Under the pieces are notes generated by a model. The model did no database searches. It was not told where the DNA came from and saw nothing but the letters and a program-made list of their open reading frames with translations. Below, one piece after another: positions 42,599-56,200 of a DNA stretch of 64,000 bases (its first letter is position 1; the number at the start of each line of letters is the position of its first letter). Origin of the DNA: Coniochaeta sp. PMI_546 (Eukaryota > Ascomycota > Sordariomycetes > Coniochaetales > Coniochaetaceae); NCBI GenBank assembly GCA_021432605.1, contig MU271145.1, positions 2,728,001-2,792,000 of the forward strand. Direction: 5' to 3'. The position numbers and the translations under genes are program-made.

Positions 42599-45500
42599 AT
42601 GGATGCGCAGAATGCTGTCGGGCCCGCCTCCACGAAGCCCGCTGCTTCTCTGAAGCGCCCAGGCAGCGATCCTGATCAGCATCACAGCTCCTCAATCGCC
42701 AGCAAGTCGCCCGAAATCACCACAAGGCCGTCCATGCCCAAGGACTCTAGGCCGATTCCACCGCTTAATCAGGATGACGCTGGCCAGGATGGAAATTCGG
42801 ACGCCGAGACCATCGTCCTCCCTGGCAAGGACGGCCTCCATTCTCCCTCCAAAGTGCGCAAGATAAAAAAAGAGGATAGCGAGACGGGCGACCGTCCGGA
42901 TCATTCAGCACAACGTAGGCACCTGGCTAACCCGAAGCACGACCGCGATGTCGAACGGAAAGACCGTGATCGCAGCGATAGGACCGACAAGCCTTCCGTG
43001 GCCTTGTCGTCTAACGGACCGAACGACGGGAAGAGGAAGAAGTTACTCGATAGATCAGACAAACCGCACAGCAAGGACGGCTCCAGCGGCCTCAGCTCAG
43101 CACCCGCGTCTCCTCCGCCGCAACGTCGTCGCCGTCCATCGAAGGCGCAGTCCGATACCGATTCCGAACGCGCTCGTGGAATGCCCGCTATGAAGCCGTC
43201 AATGAGTGAAAAGGCAAACGTGCTTGATAAGCTGATTCCCCACAAGAGAAAGGCCTCGAAGGCCGAATCCGATGATGAGGCTGAGAACCGGAAAGTGCGT
43301 CGTCAGCGAATCTCTGGTTCGGGCTTGACTGCCTCGAGGAGCAATCGAGATCCAAAACAGGCGTCCAAGTTACACAACGATGGCCATACCGCGCCACGGA
43401 ACAGATCAGCATCCCCCCCGGCTCGACCACATCGACGCAGCGTCTCCACCCAGTTGCCGGCGCAGTCTGCGAATGGTTTGAGCCAGAAGAAGAAGCGGAT
43501 ACCTGCGCCGTTGCAATCGACAGAGTATCACTCGGACGAATCGTCAGCAAGTGGGAGCCCGCACCCGCGTAGCTCCAAATTGCGTAGTCTCACCACTCCA
43601 GCAACGACCGAGTCGGCCATGTCTCCTGCCAAAATGGCTCCTCATAAGAAGCACCTGGATGCTCATGGTCAGACCTTCCTCGCCAGGGCTTGTGCCAGAG
43701 GGGAGTACGATGTAGCCAAGACGAGACTGCAGGAACGGCCTGAGGACATCAACGTTGCTGACTTTGCCGGCAACACTCCGCTCCAAATCGCCGCACTTAA
43801 CGGGTACGAAGATATTGTACAGCTGTTGATCGATGCTGGTTGCAGTCTTGACTGTGTCAACTATGACAAAGATACGCCATTACTGGACGCGGTCGACAAC
43901 GGTCATCTCGGTGTCGTCAAGCTGCTCCTCGCGGCCGGCGTCAACCCACGGAAACCAAATGCTTACGGCGAGGAGCCGCTGGACAGGGTCACAGATGAGA
44001 CGGACAACGCCGTAGAGATACGCCAAGCGCTGACAGAAGCGAAACAGAGGATGGGCGAGCGTCGGCGGACGTCCGAGGAGCATCATCCTCAAGACCGTAC
44101 CGACTCTCGGTCTTCTCATGGGCCAGAAAGCAGCCGGCGGTCCCCTGGAGCAGGTCATGGTGGCTCGCTGTCACGAAGAGCCGGAACTGTTCGCTCGGAA
44201 AAGACCAGCAACCATTTACTCTACATGCCGATGGACGACAGGACACTTCGTGCTGCAGCGGCCAAGGGCGATGAGGAGACTGTTACGCGCATTCTCCAAG
44301 TACGTGAGAGCTTCGATGACCCGGAATCCATGGTCGCAGCTGCAAGGGGAGGCCACGAAATGGTGATGAATCTCCTGCTAGCTCTCGGCGGAGCGAACCC
44401 GGATCCGAAGCCGCTGGACGCGAATAACGAGTATTCCACACCCATGCTCGCGGCGATTGGACAAGAAAACATCAAAGTTGTACGTCTCTTACTCGATCAG
44501 AGCAACTTTGATCCCACTACCACCTTCAAGGGGGAAACGTACTATGAGATCGCGAGGAGAAGGAAAGGTCCGAACTGGATCGAAGAAGAGGAGATGCTGA
44601 AGAAAGCTTATGACGAATATCGGAAAACGCATAAGGAGTCATTCAAAACTAAATCGCCGGGCAAGCGTGACCACGACCAGCGGAGCCGTGCCGAATCAAA
44701 GGAAGGTGTTCCCAGGAGTCACAAGCGAAAAGCTTCAAGTCCGACCCGCGAAACCAAAAAATCAAACTCCGGCAAGCCTCTTACCAGCAGCCCGAAAGAG
44801 AAGCGGCGGGCCAACTCCTTCAGCGTCGACCGAGAGGATCAGACGTCGCCGAAGCGCGGTCCCGGACGGCCAAAGAAAGATGATCGCATCCCCACAATCG
44901 CAGTTTCTGACCATGAGGGGTCACCAGCTCCTGCGAAACAAGCGATGAAAGCGAAACGCACTGAATCAGAAATAGCCGCTTCGTCCGAAGGTGAAGCCGT
45001 GAAACCCCGACGGAAACTTGTCTCGGGCCGAGAACTCAAAGGCGAGAGGGAGAAGCAGCACCGGCGTGCGAGCCTGACATCCAACGCGTCGTCGCTGAGA
45101 GAACCTCAAAGTCCTCACGATCTCAAACGCGACGAACCTACCGACAAGCAACAAAAGTCAGAGAAATACCACGATCGAACCAAGGCTCTGAAGCGAGACG
45201 AATCTCGTGACAGGCTGTCGGTGTCAGGCGAGAACTCGGCCAAGCGACATCGTGCTAGTGCGACCCCCCCGCGCCACGGTTCAAGTGACAAAGACGGGAG
45301 CGAGGCACCTTCTAAGCGGAGAAGGCTCGACGTCGACGGGAAGGAGAAACGTCAGAAACTTAGCTCTTCTCCAGACGATCGTCCTCATAAACCGTCCTCG
45401 AGCCGTGAACCTCAGACCTCCTCCGTCTCATCTTCCAAACAAAGTCAGAAGCCTCGGGAGGAGGGTGAGCGGAAGCTCTCGAACAAACCGAAGAAACCAG

Positions 45501-47460
45501 ACTCTGCCGCTGATGCGAGCCAGAAAGATGCTCCGAAGCCCAAGGTCTCAGACAAGAGCATACATGTCAAGGCCGAGGACCCAGACGTTCAGATGCGCGA
45601 TATAGATGCGCCTGCTGACGAACCACAAGTTCGCGCTCAACAAGATATAGCAAAGGCAGACGATAAATCACGCAGCACGAAGCAAGAAGCACTTAACCTG
45701 GGACAGGAAGTCAGGAAGAAGGCAGACGAGCGGGATCGAAAGCGCCAGGGAGAAGAGGAGAGAGAGAAGGAGAAGGAGAAGGAGCGCAGGCGAAAGGAAG
45801 AGGAAGAGCTGAAGCGCCGGGCGGAGGAAGAGAAGCGACAACGCGAAGAGGAGGAGCAGCGTAAACGTAAGGAGGAGGAAGAACGTAAAGCCAAGGAAGA
45901 AGAGGAGAAGAGGCTGCAGGAGGAAGAGGCCCAACAAAGGCGCCAGCGAGAGGCAGAAGAGGTCAGGAAACGCGAAGAGGCCGAGAGGAAGAAGCGGGAG
46001 GGAGAGGAAAGAAAGCAGCGTGAAGAGGAGGAGAGAAAGGTGCGCGAGGAGGAAGAGCGGAAGAAGCGTATCGAGCAGGAGAAGCGCCGCAAGGAGGAAG
46101 AGGAGCGGAGGAAGCTCGAAGAGGAAGAACGTCTTCGCAGAGAACAACTCGAGCGTGAAGCCGCAGAAGAGGCTCGGCGGAAGAGAGAGGAGGAGGAACG
46201 GAGACTCCGCGAGGAAGCCGAGCGCAAGCAACGTGAGGAGATGGAGCGCCGGCGTGCTGCGCGAGAAGCGGAGCGCCTGGCCGAGCTCCGCCGGATACAG
46301 CTGGAGCAGGAGAGGCTTAGGTTGTCCAAACTGCCTCCATTGCTGCGATGGCTGGATGCCTCGCCGAACCCCAAGCTCGCCGAGGTGGCGAGAAAGTTCA
46401 GCCCGATGCAAGGAGTCCGTTATGATTGCATCCGTCCCGAGGCCACCGGCACAGCGGATGGCCGGGAGCAGTGGCTGCTCAACACTCAGGTCGCTCTGCT
46501 TTTGGGAGAGAAAGATCTAACTCTTTCGCGATGTAAGCTCCTACGCCATCGATTGTGCACCCTTAGAATGAGCTCATGACTGACCTTGGTACAGACACCG
46601 CCTGGGAGCATGTGCCCGTCTCGGACGTCGCAAAGCAAACAATCTGGAGGCTCGAGTCGGACCGTTATGCCCTAACGTCACCTAACCTTTATGAACTCGG
46701 GCGCCAGTTACCAGGTTACTATGGAGAGGATCCAGAAGCCATGAGCTACCGCGTTGTAGAGAGACTTCGCCGCGAAGCCTGGCATAAATTCGCTGCAATG
46801 GACATGTTCTTTGTCAAGGTACGCCCCAACCACACTTGTGCTCTCTGGACGTTGTAGCTAACCGTGACCTGAAAGGCTTCTGACTTGATGTTCATTGTAC
46901 CGACTATACCACATCTCCGCTCACTCGAACTTGCCATCACCTATCGAGAGCTACCGGAGCACGAGTCTCAACTCCGCACTTGGGCACCTCTTCAGAAGTG
47001 GAAGAGCGATCCAAACTCCAACCGATTCTACGGCTTTGCGCCAAGGAACAGGTACTATGTCAACGGGCAATTAGTGCGCGAGGATGTACCCGGCATGGCA
47101 GCCGTCAGCAAATCCCCTTTTCCCGAGAAACGAGTTCCCCGAAGAGGTCTTCAAGCAGTGTCGCCGGACGATCCGGAGTACACCCGTCTCTGCAGAGAAC
47201 AGGGACTCGAACACTTGCTGTCCGAAGCTGGATCGCCGCTCTTACCGAACGGCTTCCACTCGTCTCCTGCGAGCGCAGTGTCAAACTTACCTCCTCGGAC
47301 CTTCAGTGGGCCGACTTCGCCCACATCCGCACACAGAACTACCGCTATCAACGGCCATGGAACACACAGGCCCATGTCGCCGTCGTCCGATCCTGGTGCT
47401 GCTAAGCCTAGACCGCTGGTCAATGGGGTCAATGGCACTTCTCATCAAGGTAGGGAGTAG
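42599..47460 (+). CDS. Ankyrin-repeat/coiled-coil nuclear protein, Hos4-like (Set3 complex type)
   Basis: The product is 1,580 residues, from exons 42599-46532, 46595-46818 and 46876-47460 (introns 62 and 57 nt, phases kept). The N-terminal 350 residues are basic and Ser/Pro-rich with many KR-type nuclear signals. Ankyrin repeats lie at about 354-467 (NTPLQIAALNGYEDIVQLLI, then DTPLLDAVDNGHLGVVKLLL) and about 543-657 (ESMVAAARGGHEMVMNLLL, TPMLAAIGQENIKVVRLLL). A charged linker contains GPGRPKKDD, an AT-hook-like motif. Residues about 1030-1240 are an almost pure Glu/Arg/Lys helix, a very long coiled coil or single alpha helix. A folded C-terminal domain follows (WRLESDRYALTSPNLYELGR, FIVPTIPHLRSLEL). 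Domain order matches fungal Hos4-like subunits of histone deacetylase complexes; this assignment is from memory. The start at 42599 follows a leader-like region. Confidence 0.88.
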
Positions 47461-48288
47461 TGACCTTTGCCCTCCTCTCTAACCGACTGTATCAGTACCG
47501 TCATCCTGTGATGGACCTCCATGGGGAGGATGAACAATTCCGCGAGATTTCCTTTGTTAGACGATGGGAAAAACCAAGTATATAAAACTATGGGTTTCTG
47601 GGTTTGGGAGGTGGGAAGCGCATCGGGCAATGGAATACAGTGGTTACCGGCCATGCTTTATGGCTATTCGGAATGCGCTGCTTTGGAAGGGGACTTGGGC
47701 GCTGGAGTGACGCTGTCGCTCGTGGGTTACGATACTCTGAACACTCTGCTGGCTAGCTATCAACATGAGAGCATGGGATGAAGCATACGGCGCTGAAGTC
47801 GAGGCCTGGCACACATTTTTCCTTTGGTTTTTGATGAGAGATGGAATCCGGCGAGGAGTTACGGATTGGGTTTTCTTCAATGCTAGGCAGGTCAAGGCCC
47901 GGGCTTAAAGGGGACATACTTAGCTCTGAATCCGTACATATTATTGACCACACCACACTTTCTACAAGGCACCGAAGTGAGATTCCATCTGTCAAGCGTG
48001 CTCTGTGGTCGGTTCTGTCTCAACCTAGCATCCGGCATGTGGCAACACAGTAAGTGACATCAAGGCACTGACACGGAATCTTCGCCGCAGCTCCACAACT
48101 TTTTCTACCCCACCATCAAAATTCCCCGGTCTGTCTCCGCCACCGCGACGACATACTAGACTACTCTACGACTTTCGACTCTGTATTCAACTCCAGACAC
48201 TTCTGAATCGACGCGACAAACCTGATATTCGAGTGCGACGCTCAGTACACTCAGCCGCTTTAAGGCATAACGACACCAAACCGCAATC
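47461..48288. other. Intergenic, DRG1 promoter
   Basis: About 830 bases between tandem genes. The last 200 bases are a C/A-rich leader typical of highly expressed genes here. Frames at 47521-47781 and on the opposite strand show nothing recognisable. Confidence 0.45.
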
Positions 48289-50213
48289 ATGGCTACGACA
48301 GTAGACAAGGTATGTCCCCCGTTTGCCCCTCTCCCCTTCGCTGGCCCTCCTCTCTATCTTCATCCTAACCGTCATGTCTCTCCCCTATAGATCAAAGACA
48401 TCGAGGCCGAGATGGCCAAGACGCAAAAGAACAAGGCCACGTCCTTCCATTTGGGACAGCTAAAGGCGAAGTTAGCGAAGCTCAAGCGCGAGCTCTTGAC
48501 CCCGTCCTCCTCCGGAGGCGGCGGTGGTGGCGCGGGCTTCGACGTCGCGAGGACCGGTGTAGCCAGTGTCGGGTTCATCGGCTTTCCGTCCGTGGGAAAG
48601 AGTACGCTCATGAGTCGCATTACGGGACAGCATAGCGAGGCGGCGGCGTATGAGTTTACGACCCTGACGAGTGTGCCGGGGCAGGTACTTTATAATGGTG
48701 AGTTACAGGTCTCCGCGCTGGTTAGGCGATGTTGGGAGGCGGGTCTTGGACGGGCGGCGATGCCACGTCGTTGTCATAATGCAATATTCTGACTTGGAAC
48801 AGGTGCTCCACTCCAGATGATCGATTTGCCCGGTATTATCGAAGGAGCAAAAGACGGTAGAGGTCGTGGTCGGCAGGTCATTGCAGTAGCAAAGACATGC
48901 CACCTGATCTTTATCGTGCTTGACGTCAACAAGCCTCTCACAGACAAGCGAGTTATCGAGGCCGAGTTGGAAGGGTTCGGCATCCGCATCAACAAACAGC
49001 CGCCAAACATCACGTTCAAGAAGAAAGACAAGGGCGGCTTGAACATCAGCTCGACGGTGCCGCTAACGCACATCGATAACGACGAGATCAGGGCGGTCAT
49101 GAGCGAGTACAAGATTAGCTCGGCCGATATCGCTATACGGTGCGACGCGACTATTGACGACTTGATTGATGTTCTCGAGGCCAAGAGCAGGAGTTACATT
49201 CCGGTCATTTACGTCCTCAATAAGATCGACAGTATCTCTATCGAAGAGCTCGACTTGCTTTATCGTATTCCGAATGCTGTGCCAATCAGCTCTGAGCATG
49301 GGTGGAATATTGATGAACTTATGGAGGCCATGTAAGTGTTTGCCACATTTTCTTTGCCTTTTCTTTTTCTCTCACTTCCGAGCCTTGTCTGTGGCTTCAA
49401 GCGAGGCGCGTTCTCGCATCGTTGAGGCTTGCGCAAGCCTTGAGCGGACGAACCGGGGCATTTCGGAATGTCTTCATCTCCACAGAATGCATACTCTGCA
49501 TGCACTGTACGCCTTCATGTGAGGACCGGTAGAAATTGCCTGTTTCGAGACCACTCTGAGAGAGCGGTAATGGTGGACTTCAAATCTACCTAAGCCTTCG
49601 GGCCGTGGCTGTCGACAACGCTTCGAGTTACGCCCGGTTTGCATCAATGACACACGACTCACGGGCCGTTGGCTGCGGGGAAAGATATGACGCTTTGCCA
49701 TCCGGTCGCACAACAGCTCATACGCATCGGACCTCATCTGCTTCAAGAGCCTCACCGACTTTGTCAGGTTGCTAACCGTGTATACAGGTGGGAGAAATTG
49801 AACCTTGTCCGGGTCTACACTAAGCCCAAGGGCAAGATGCCCGACTACTCTTCGCCTGTTGTGTTACGCTCCAACAAGTGCACTGTCGAAGACTTTGTAA
49901 GTGCAGCCCGATATCTTCTGTCGATATCTTTCCGATGCTTGGTAAAAACCAAGGTTCTAACATGCCCAGTGTAACGCCATCCATCGCAGCATTACAGAGC
50001 AGTTCAAGACTGCCATTGTCTACGGCAAGTCGGTCAAGCATCAACCACAACGAGTTGGTCTCTCACACGAGCTCGCCGACGAGGATATCGGTACGTATTT
50101 CCAGGGCTGAGTCGGGGGCGCTGATGCGCTTTCTGTTCGATCCTCTTCCAGTTTCGTTTTGAAGCATTGTTGCTAATTTTGTTGCCTCCACAGTCACAAT
50201 TGTCAAACGATGA
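48289..50213 (+). CDS. rbg1: Developmentally regulated GTP-binding protein DRG1 (yeast Rbg1)
   Basis: This ribosome-associated OBG/HflX-class GTPase helps translation on difficult stretches, in yeast with Tma46 (human partner DFRP1). Exons 48289-48309, 48391-48697, 48803-49331, 49788-49896, 49970-50090 and 50194-50213 give 368 residues, essentially the family length. The N-terminal helical part is [17 protein letters not shown]. The GTPase shows G1 GFPSVGKST, switch residues in [10 protein letters not shown]3 [11 protein letters not shown]4 LNKID and G5 PISSEHGW. The S5D2L insert lies between. The C-terminal TGS domain includes [13 protein letters not shown], then FCNAIHRSI and the terminal VTIVKR. 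Intron 3 (49332-49787) is 456 nt, far longer than the other introns of this gene (73-105 nt). Confidence 0.97.
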
Positions 50214-53200
50214 TGAACCAAGCAGGGACGCTTATCACAATTGTCCCCACCGGGACTGTCAATGCGGAATACCTCTTCAGGAACAATCCTCTTGAGCATC
50301 TTGTGACAAGTTTTCGGTGATTGAGATAGGTCGATCTTTTAGCGAAGATATCCCGAAATAGAGCGGACGGAGGATGAAGGCATCTATTCGCCCATGCCAC
50401 TTCTACGCTAGGCTTCCTCTCGATGTCCTCTGGAGGGCCGAGAGCTCTGGGCTCATTCCGTCCTAAGACATTGAGAAAGGGTTCGAATGGGCTTTCGGCT
50501 TCGTGATGGAATCACTGGCTCCATCTCGACGATGACGACGGACATAGATCCTCATTGATCGGACTCAATGGTCTGGTCCAAAACGGCGCGCTGTGCATGC
50601 TTGACAGCGCCCTGTGGGGAAATACCTGGCCCTCCCGAGAATGGCATAGGTTCTGGCGGCTGAGCATGGCGTTTTTCGAGATTATCGTCGTCGTCCCCTG
50701 TCTGTTTGTCGGACTGTTGGCGTCTATCGAATCAGGGATTTATTTTATCCAAGAGCGGGAAGAATAAACTAATTTTGCCTATGATTTTGTTCTCGTGTTC
50801 TGTCTCCACCGCGTGATTACCACAGTATGCCTTCTGGTAGGTAGGACGTGAGGTTTCCCCGCTACGCCACATTTGAAATGTCCCTTCGCGGTCACGAATT
50901 ACAGCTGTTAGGATGTGGAAGGGTGGTAGGCAGCAGAGGTTGGTGATGCAGATCGTGACCACGGAAAAGTTGGGATGATGTCGTTGAGGCAAAGCTCTCC
51001 CGCTTGGTGCCCGCATAGCCGAAGCATCGCTTCCAGGCCTCGCCATCTGCGGCCGTAAAGTGCAGATGCCCGTGCAGCAGTGCGAAACAAGCGTGGAAAA
51101 TCGATACCTAGCCAAGTGCATGCAAGGTTTTGACATGGAAAGAACGGCGCTTAATGCACGGCTACCATGGTGGTCTCCGCACGACGACGTCGTTCGTCCG
51201 AAGTTGGGATGTGAAGCTGCTGCCGCTTGTGGGCACCATCCTTTACCCCAATGCGCGAATGCCAACCAGCATCTATGCTGCAGAAATCGAAAGGGTCGAA
51301 TGACAGCATATACGGGTGTACGGCTCCTAGCATCGAACTCGTTAATCGACCCTTGAACTTGAAGTGGTTAGTCTGGGCACTCCTCTTTTTAGAGTTCGAG
51401 ATCAAGGGTCATGTTCAAGACAAGGAAGGAACGGTGCGCTCCTTGGCTTTGATCGTGCCTTCCAACATGGAAAGGTGGAGAGTGCCCTGAGTGCCTCGGA
51501 GCTCGACAGCGGAGCAGAGGCACGCGAATCTGGCGTTTCATTCCGCGGCGGGTTTCTCACTATACGTGTAGTGGTGTAGGTACTGTATCCAAGGTACCTC
51601 ACCCACCTTAGGTTCCATCCACCTATTGTCCGAACGGTTTCGACATTTCCTTCCCACACATCATAGAAGCACGAGACTGCCGACGAATGTCCCCCAAATC
51701 AGGGTTACGGCTCCGCCGACCAGTGAGATGGCGACGCCACCGACCCTCAGAGGCTAGAACCACAGAATGTGACCCGGATGAAGTTGCGAAAAAGGGGATG
51801 GACTCGATGGATGAAGTAGCTGCTGACATGGACGCCGCTACCGGTCTCTAAGTGGAGGGTGTGTCGATGTCCGACCTTTCACAGCGCGCCTCTTGCCGCC
51901 GAATGGCCGTTAGTTGGCGTCGTCCCCTGAAACTCTTATTCGATTACCGTTGCTGAGTGCACACATGGACGATAGCGATCAATCCCCACAAACGAACCAC
52001 GAGATTTACTCCGAAGTCTGCGTTGTGGCTTCTGGATGGATACGCAGTTACGAGAGACCTTGCCTACAGATGCTGCGGCTCCAGTCTGGGGAAGGCCACA
52101 GCAGCACCGATCGGGTTTGCAGGGCTGCTCCTCAGTCGAAAACGAACAATACTGAGTAGCTCCCTGAAGCCGCGATTCCACGAGCTGAACGGCTATCAGA
52201 CACTATTGTGTATAGATGTCAGAATCTCATACCGGAAACCGACGTTTCCTTTTCACGACCCTTGCTCTCATTCCAGGGCTGGAGGCGTCCACTCGCAACC
52301 AACACGCCAGATGGAAGTGGAACCCTCGAGGATTCGACCGGGCTTCGTTCCGATAACCGTGAGCGCTACACGGCCGTATCCGCGACCAAGGTCAGGGAGG
52401 ATCGCGGAGTGCATTTAAGGATTTGCCAGGCGGACTACGTTGTACCTAAGATACAAGGCTTCGCAGGCCTTGTGCTGGTCTTCTAGTCTTGTTTCGTCCG
52501 CCAGATCGATCAGATACGTCCAAGATCCGCCAGGGTTTGGACTGTCAACCTTGACTCGACTAACTGCCTATTCAGCTGCCCGCGAATGCGGTGCTTGGTG
52601 GACCATGTCGATGTCGATCCTCTGGCCATTGATACCCTCAATACCGTTGGTAGCTCGTGTCCGGCCTTTCTTGTTTCACACAATGACCGACACTGGCCAA
52701 GCTATTGAAGCTAAAGGCTGCAAATCCTCTGCAACTCCTTTGGTTGGCTGCCTTTGAAAACTAACTGACGTCCAATGCGAGAGACGATTAGCCGTAGATG
52801 GTCACTCGGAGAGCTGATGCTGCGGTCGGTTGGTCGGCTCTTTGCCGTGTCTTTTGAGGCGTCAAGCCTTACGAGCATATTGTCGCGCCTGGAGTCGATA
52901 GCTTCGATGCGTGGACTGAGGCGACACAATCTCAACCAATATCATTGAGGTTGCTATCGTTCTTCCTCGCCGTATCCGCTATCTCCTCCCAACTTAAGGC
53001 CCATCCAGACAGCAGCGCTCCCGCCGCAGGACCATGTCTATTGAGGAGAGACTGGCAGCGACTCCATTTTCAAATCATTAGCAGTCGCCAGGTGCACGTG
53101 CCACTCTGAGCAGAACGAAAAGTCTAGCGCTAAACCCCATAGGAGTTAACATGCAGCAGCCTTCCGTGGTTCACGCGACAAGGTTGTGACCCATCAACCA

Positions 53201-56200
53201 GTGGGATCTCAGCCGGGTGACCTGAGAGGTACGGTGGTACATGTAGAATACATGCACACCGTCGCATGTCCTCCCATGGAGGGTCCAAGCGACACCCGCG
53301 CTTGTCGTTGGTGCAAACCACGACTCACTTTCTGGCCAATCTGGCTTCGCCGCAAACTTCCTTCAACCTGGAATTCTGGGCCAATCATAACGCTGAAGTC
53401 GACTCTTGAATGACTTCTTTCGCGTGGTTGGTTCAACACGCCGAAGGCTGGAATTTCGGATTGGTTGGCATGGTCTTAAACTAAGTCACGCTGGTGCGTC
53501 TTGAACAAGCTATCCTTCTCTGAGAAGTTGCAAGCCTCAGGTGTGATCGGTGTCCCCGTTTGTGGAAAAGAAACTGAAGGGACGGGGCGTTTCCGTGAGT
53601 GATCAGCGAAGGTCAACGGTGAAGAGTCTAGGCCGAGGCGTGGAAGGGAGGGCCGGCCCTTAGCCGAGTCTACTCACCTAGCGCCATCACCGATGAGAGC
53701 GAAAGGGGAAGGGGGGAAATGCTTCTGACGTATTCTCAGCGGCTTCTTGTTACGTACATCCCATCCAACGGCGCTGTCGATGCTACCCACAAGAAAGACT
53801 TGTTTGTGCCCTCCTGTATATTATTCCCCTGGTCGCCGCCTGATACTGGCGTCATGGAAAAAAACAAAACCAGTACCGGCCTGGGCATTGAAGGATTTGT
53901 AAGACACTCACAAGATGGAAACGGGATATCTCCTTGTTTGATAGCCCTCTTTTTATTTTTGGTCATTGTACCATGGGGGTCAAACGACAGAAATGTCTTC
54001 GCGCCCACGTCCTCAAAGCCCGACCACAAATGAATTCCCGGTCAGCATTGCATTGATCTCCGCCGTGAATGCCGCGTCCCTGTCATCTGGACACCAGAGC
54101 TGCCGGTAGTCGTTCGACGCTCGAGGACATAGGTGATCAATGAGAAACAGGGTGCATTAACGCTTTCAGGGCAACCCCTGGAACCGATGTCATCGTTTGA
54201 ACCCGCAACGACTCGTTCCGGTGCCCATCATAATCCCCCGACAATGGCACCCTGAGGTTTGTTTCGACGCATGGCTTGCGTACGACTTGATGGAGTTCAA
54301 CAAGGCCTCCTGGGCCTTTGCTAGCGATATGACCCCAACATAGCAGCTGTGGTTGGATAAGAAGACGTAGCAGCGGTCCTGTGCTCTGCGGGGTCTTGTT
54401 TTCTAGAGCCCAATGACAAACTGACTCCGTCGAGATCCAGAGTCCTTGCTGGATCCAGATCGATAAGCCGAAAGTATTGCAATACTAAACCCGGTCCAAC
54501 CATGCTGTCGACTTAAAGCTGGAGCTTGTAAATGGTCAGCGACGGTGGCTCCGGGTTCGGCTCCTCTGATCTCGCCGGGATGCCTCAAAGAGAAGTAATC
54601 GTTGCCCATCACAATGTTGTAGCAACTTGAAAAGAGGCACTGGTCCGGCATTCGCCCTACGAAACGGGGCATGGCCTGGAGGTACCGTTTTTCCAGGTCT
54701 GAGCGTCCGGATCGAAATGAAGCACCCCCCAGGTCGTTGCCAAGCCCTCCCCCCTCGATAGGACGGCAACGACTCAATTTGGAAACGCGCCAGGGCATTT
54801 TACCACTGTTCCCTCTCTCTCGTTGTTTCCGGGGTTTACCATTTCGCGCGTTACGGGAATGTTCATTCACCGGCGGTCCCGATAATTGGCGTACTTTGAT
54901 CGAGGATTTTTATCGAAAGAGATGCGGGTGAAGAGCTCCAGGGAACAAACAAGTACGCTAATCACGACCGTAGGCACAGAGAAGGAACCGTGAGAGATCG
55001 ATGGATCAGAACCGCGTACAGAGACGGCAAGTCACCAAATACATGAGAGATGGTCGGAAGCCATCTGGTTTCTATCGCATCTCATTTTGATTGATGCTTT
55101 CTTTTTTGTAGCGTCTTACTTATCCTTCGTCCTAAGGATGCCACCCTCTAGCCCATGCGACCCCATCCAGCACTCGCAGATGGCCGGCCTAACAGCAGGA
55201 CGGAAAAGCAATTATCAATACGATACGTCGATAACCCGGAGGGCCAATGTCTTAATTATCGGTTGCCCATTCGGTGCCGCGTTTGACACGCGCTCATGGC
55301 TTGCTTGCTTGCTCTCTCTCTCTCTCGCTCTTTTTTATTCTCTCTTGTGGAAAACGCCATCATTGAGGGCATTTCATCCATCCGTCTGCTTCTCCACTCG
55401 CCTCGCTTCCTTTCCCACCCTAGTCGTTATGGCTGGTACGTCGATTCGACGTTGTGGTTGACCCTTGCAAGTCTTGTTGACGAGCTAGCATTGCTTTTCT
55501 CTTTCCAAATCCCCCCCAGTCTCTCACCCCATTCTGGACAGCCATCCTGTTGTCAGCGTACTACATAATACGTTAGCTTCCCGGCTACCCTTACTTCATC
55601 TGTGCCCCTGCACACATCAGTGTGTACTAAGGTACCCTGCGTCTACACAGGACTTGTCCTCGTCGATACCCGTTGACTCCCTTACCTCTATCTCTCTCAT
55701 CCGCACTCCACTGTCATACCATTCGAGCCCCCCATCCTTGGGCCTCTCACCCCGGTCAAGCACCCCTGGACCCTTACCAGAAGTCTCAACGTACCGTGCA
55801 TACACAGGACATCTGTAGCCCAGTGCGGCCCACACCTGCTGCTCGTCGTGCGTCTCCGATTTATCTCTATCAGAGGCCGGTCAGCTTTTGCAGCGCCTGT
55901 GTTGCAGCAACTATCACTCCTCTTACTGGCAGAGTAGGCCGCTCTCGTTCGGATCTCATGTATGTTGCTAGTTCGCCGCACACTTCGGAACGAACGATAC
56001 ATCAAGCCTCTGTATGTCTCGGCCAGCCGGCGCGCTTCTTCTCTCCGCTACAGATCTGGCCTGGCGAGTAGGGCCAAGAACTAGCCTGGAAAAAGTAACT
56101 AATTCGGCAGCGGCTCGTGTATCAGCGGCCGACCAACGCGCAAGGCACGTTGTTGACACTGAGACCGGTCTACGGCCAGGCTGGCAAGAGTGGCTGTCCA

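Noticed and set aside
45637-46411. Ser- or Leu-rich minus-strand frames of about 245 codons
   Set aside because: Antisense of the Glu/Arg/Lys coding repeat of the Hos4-like gene.
50470-50500. tRNA-like B box (GGGTTCGAATGG)
   Set aside because: No A box or acceptor-stem pairing at the right distance on either strand.
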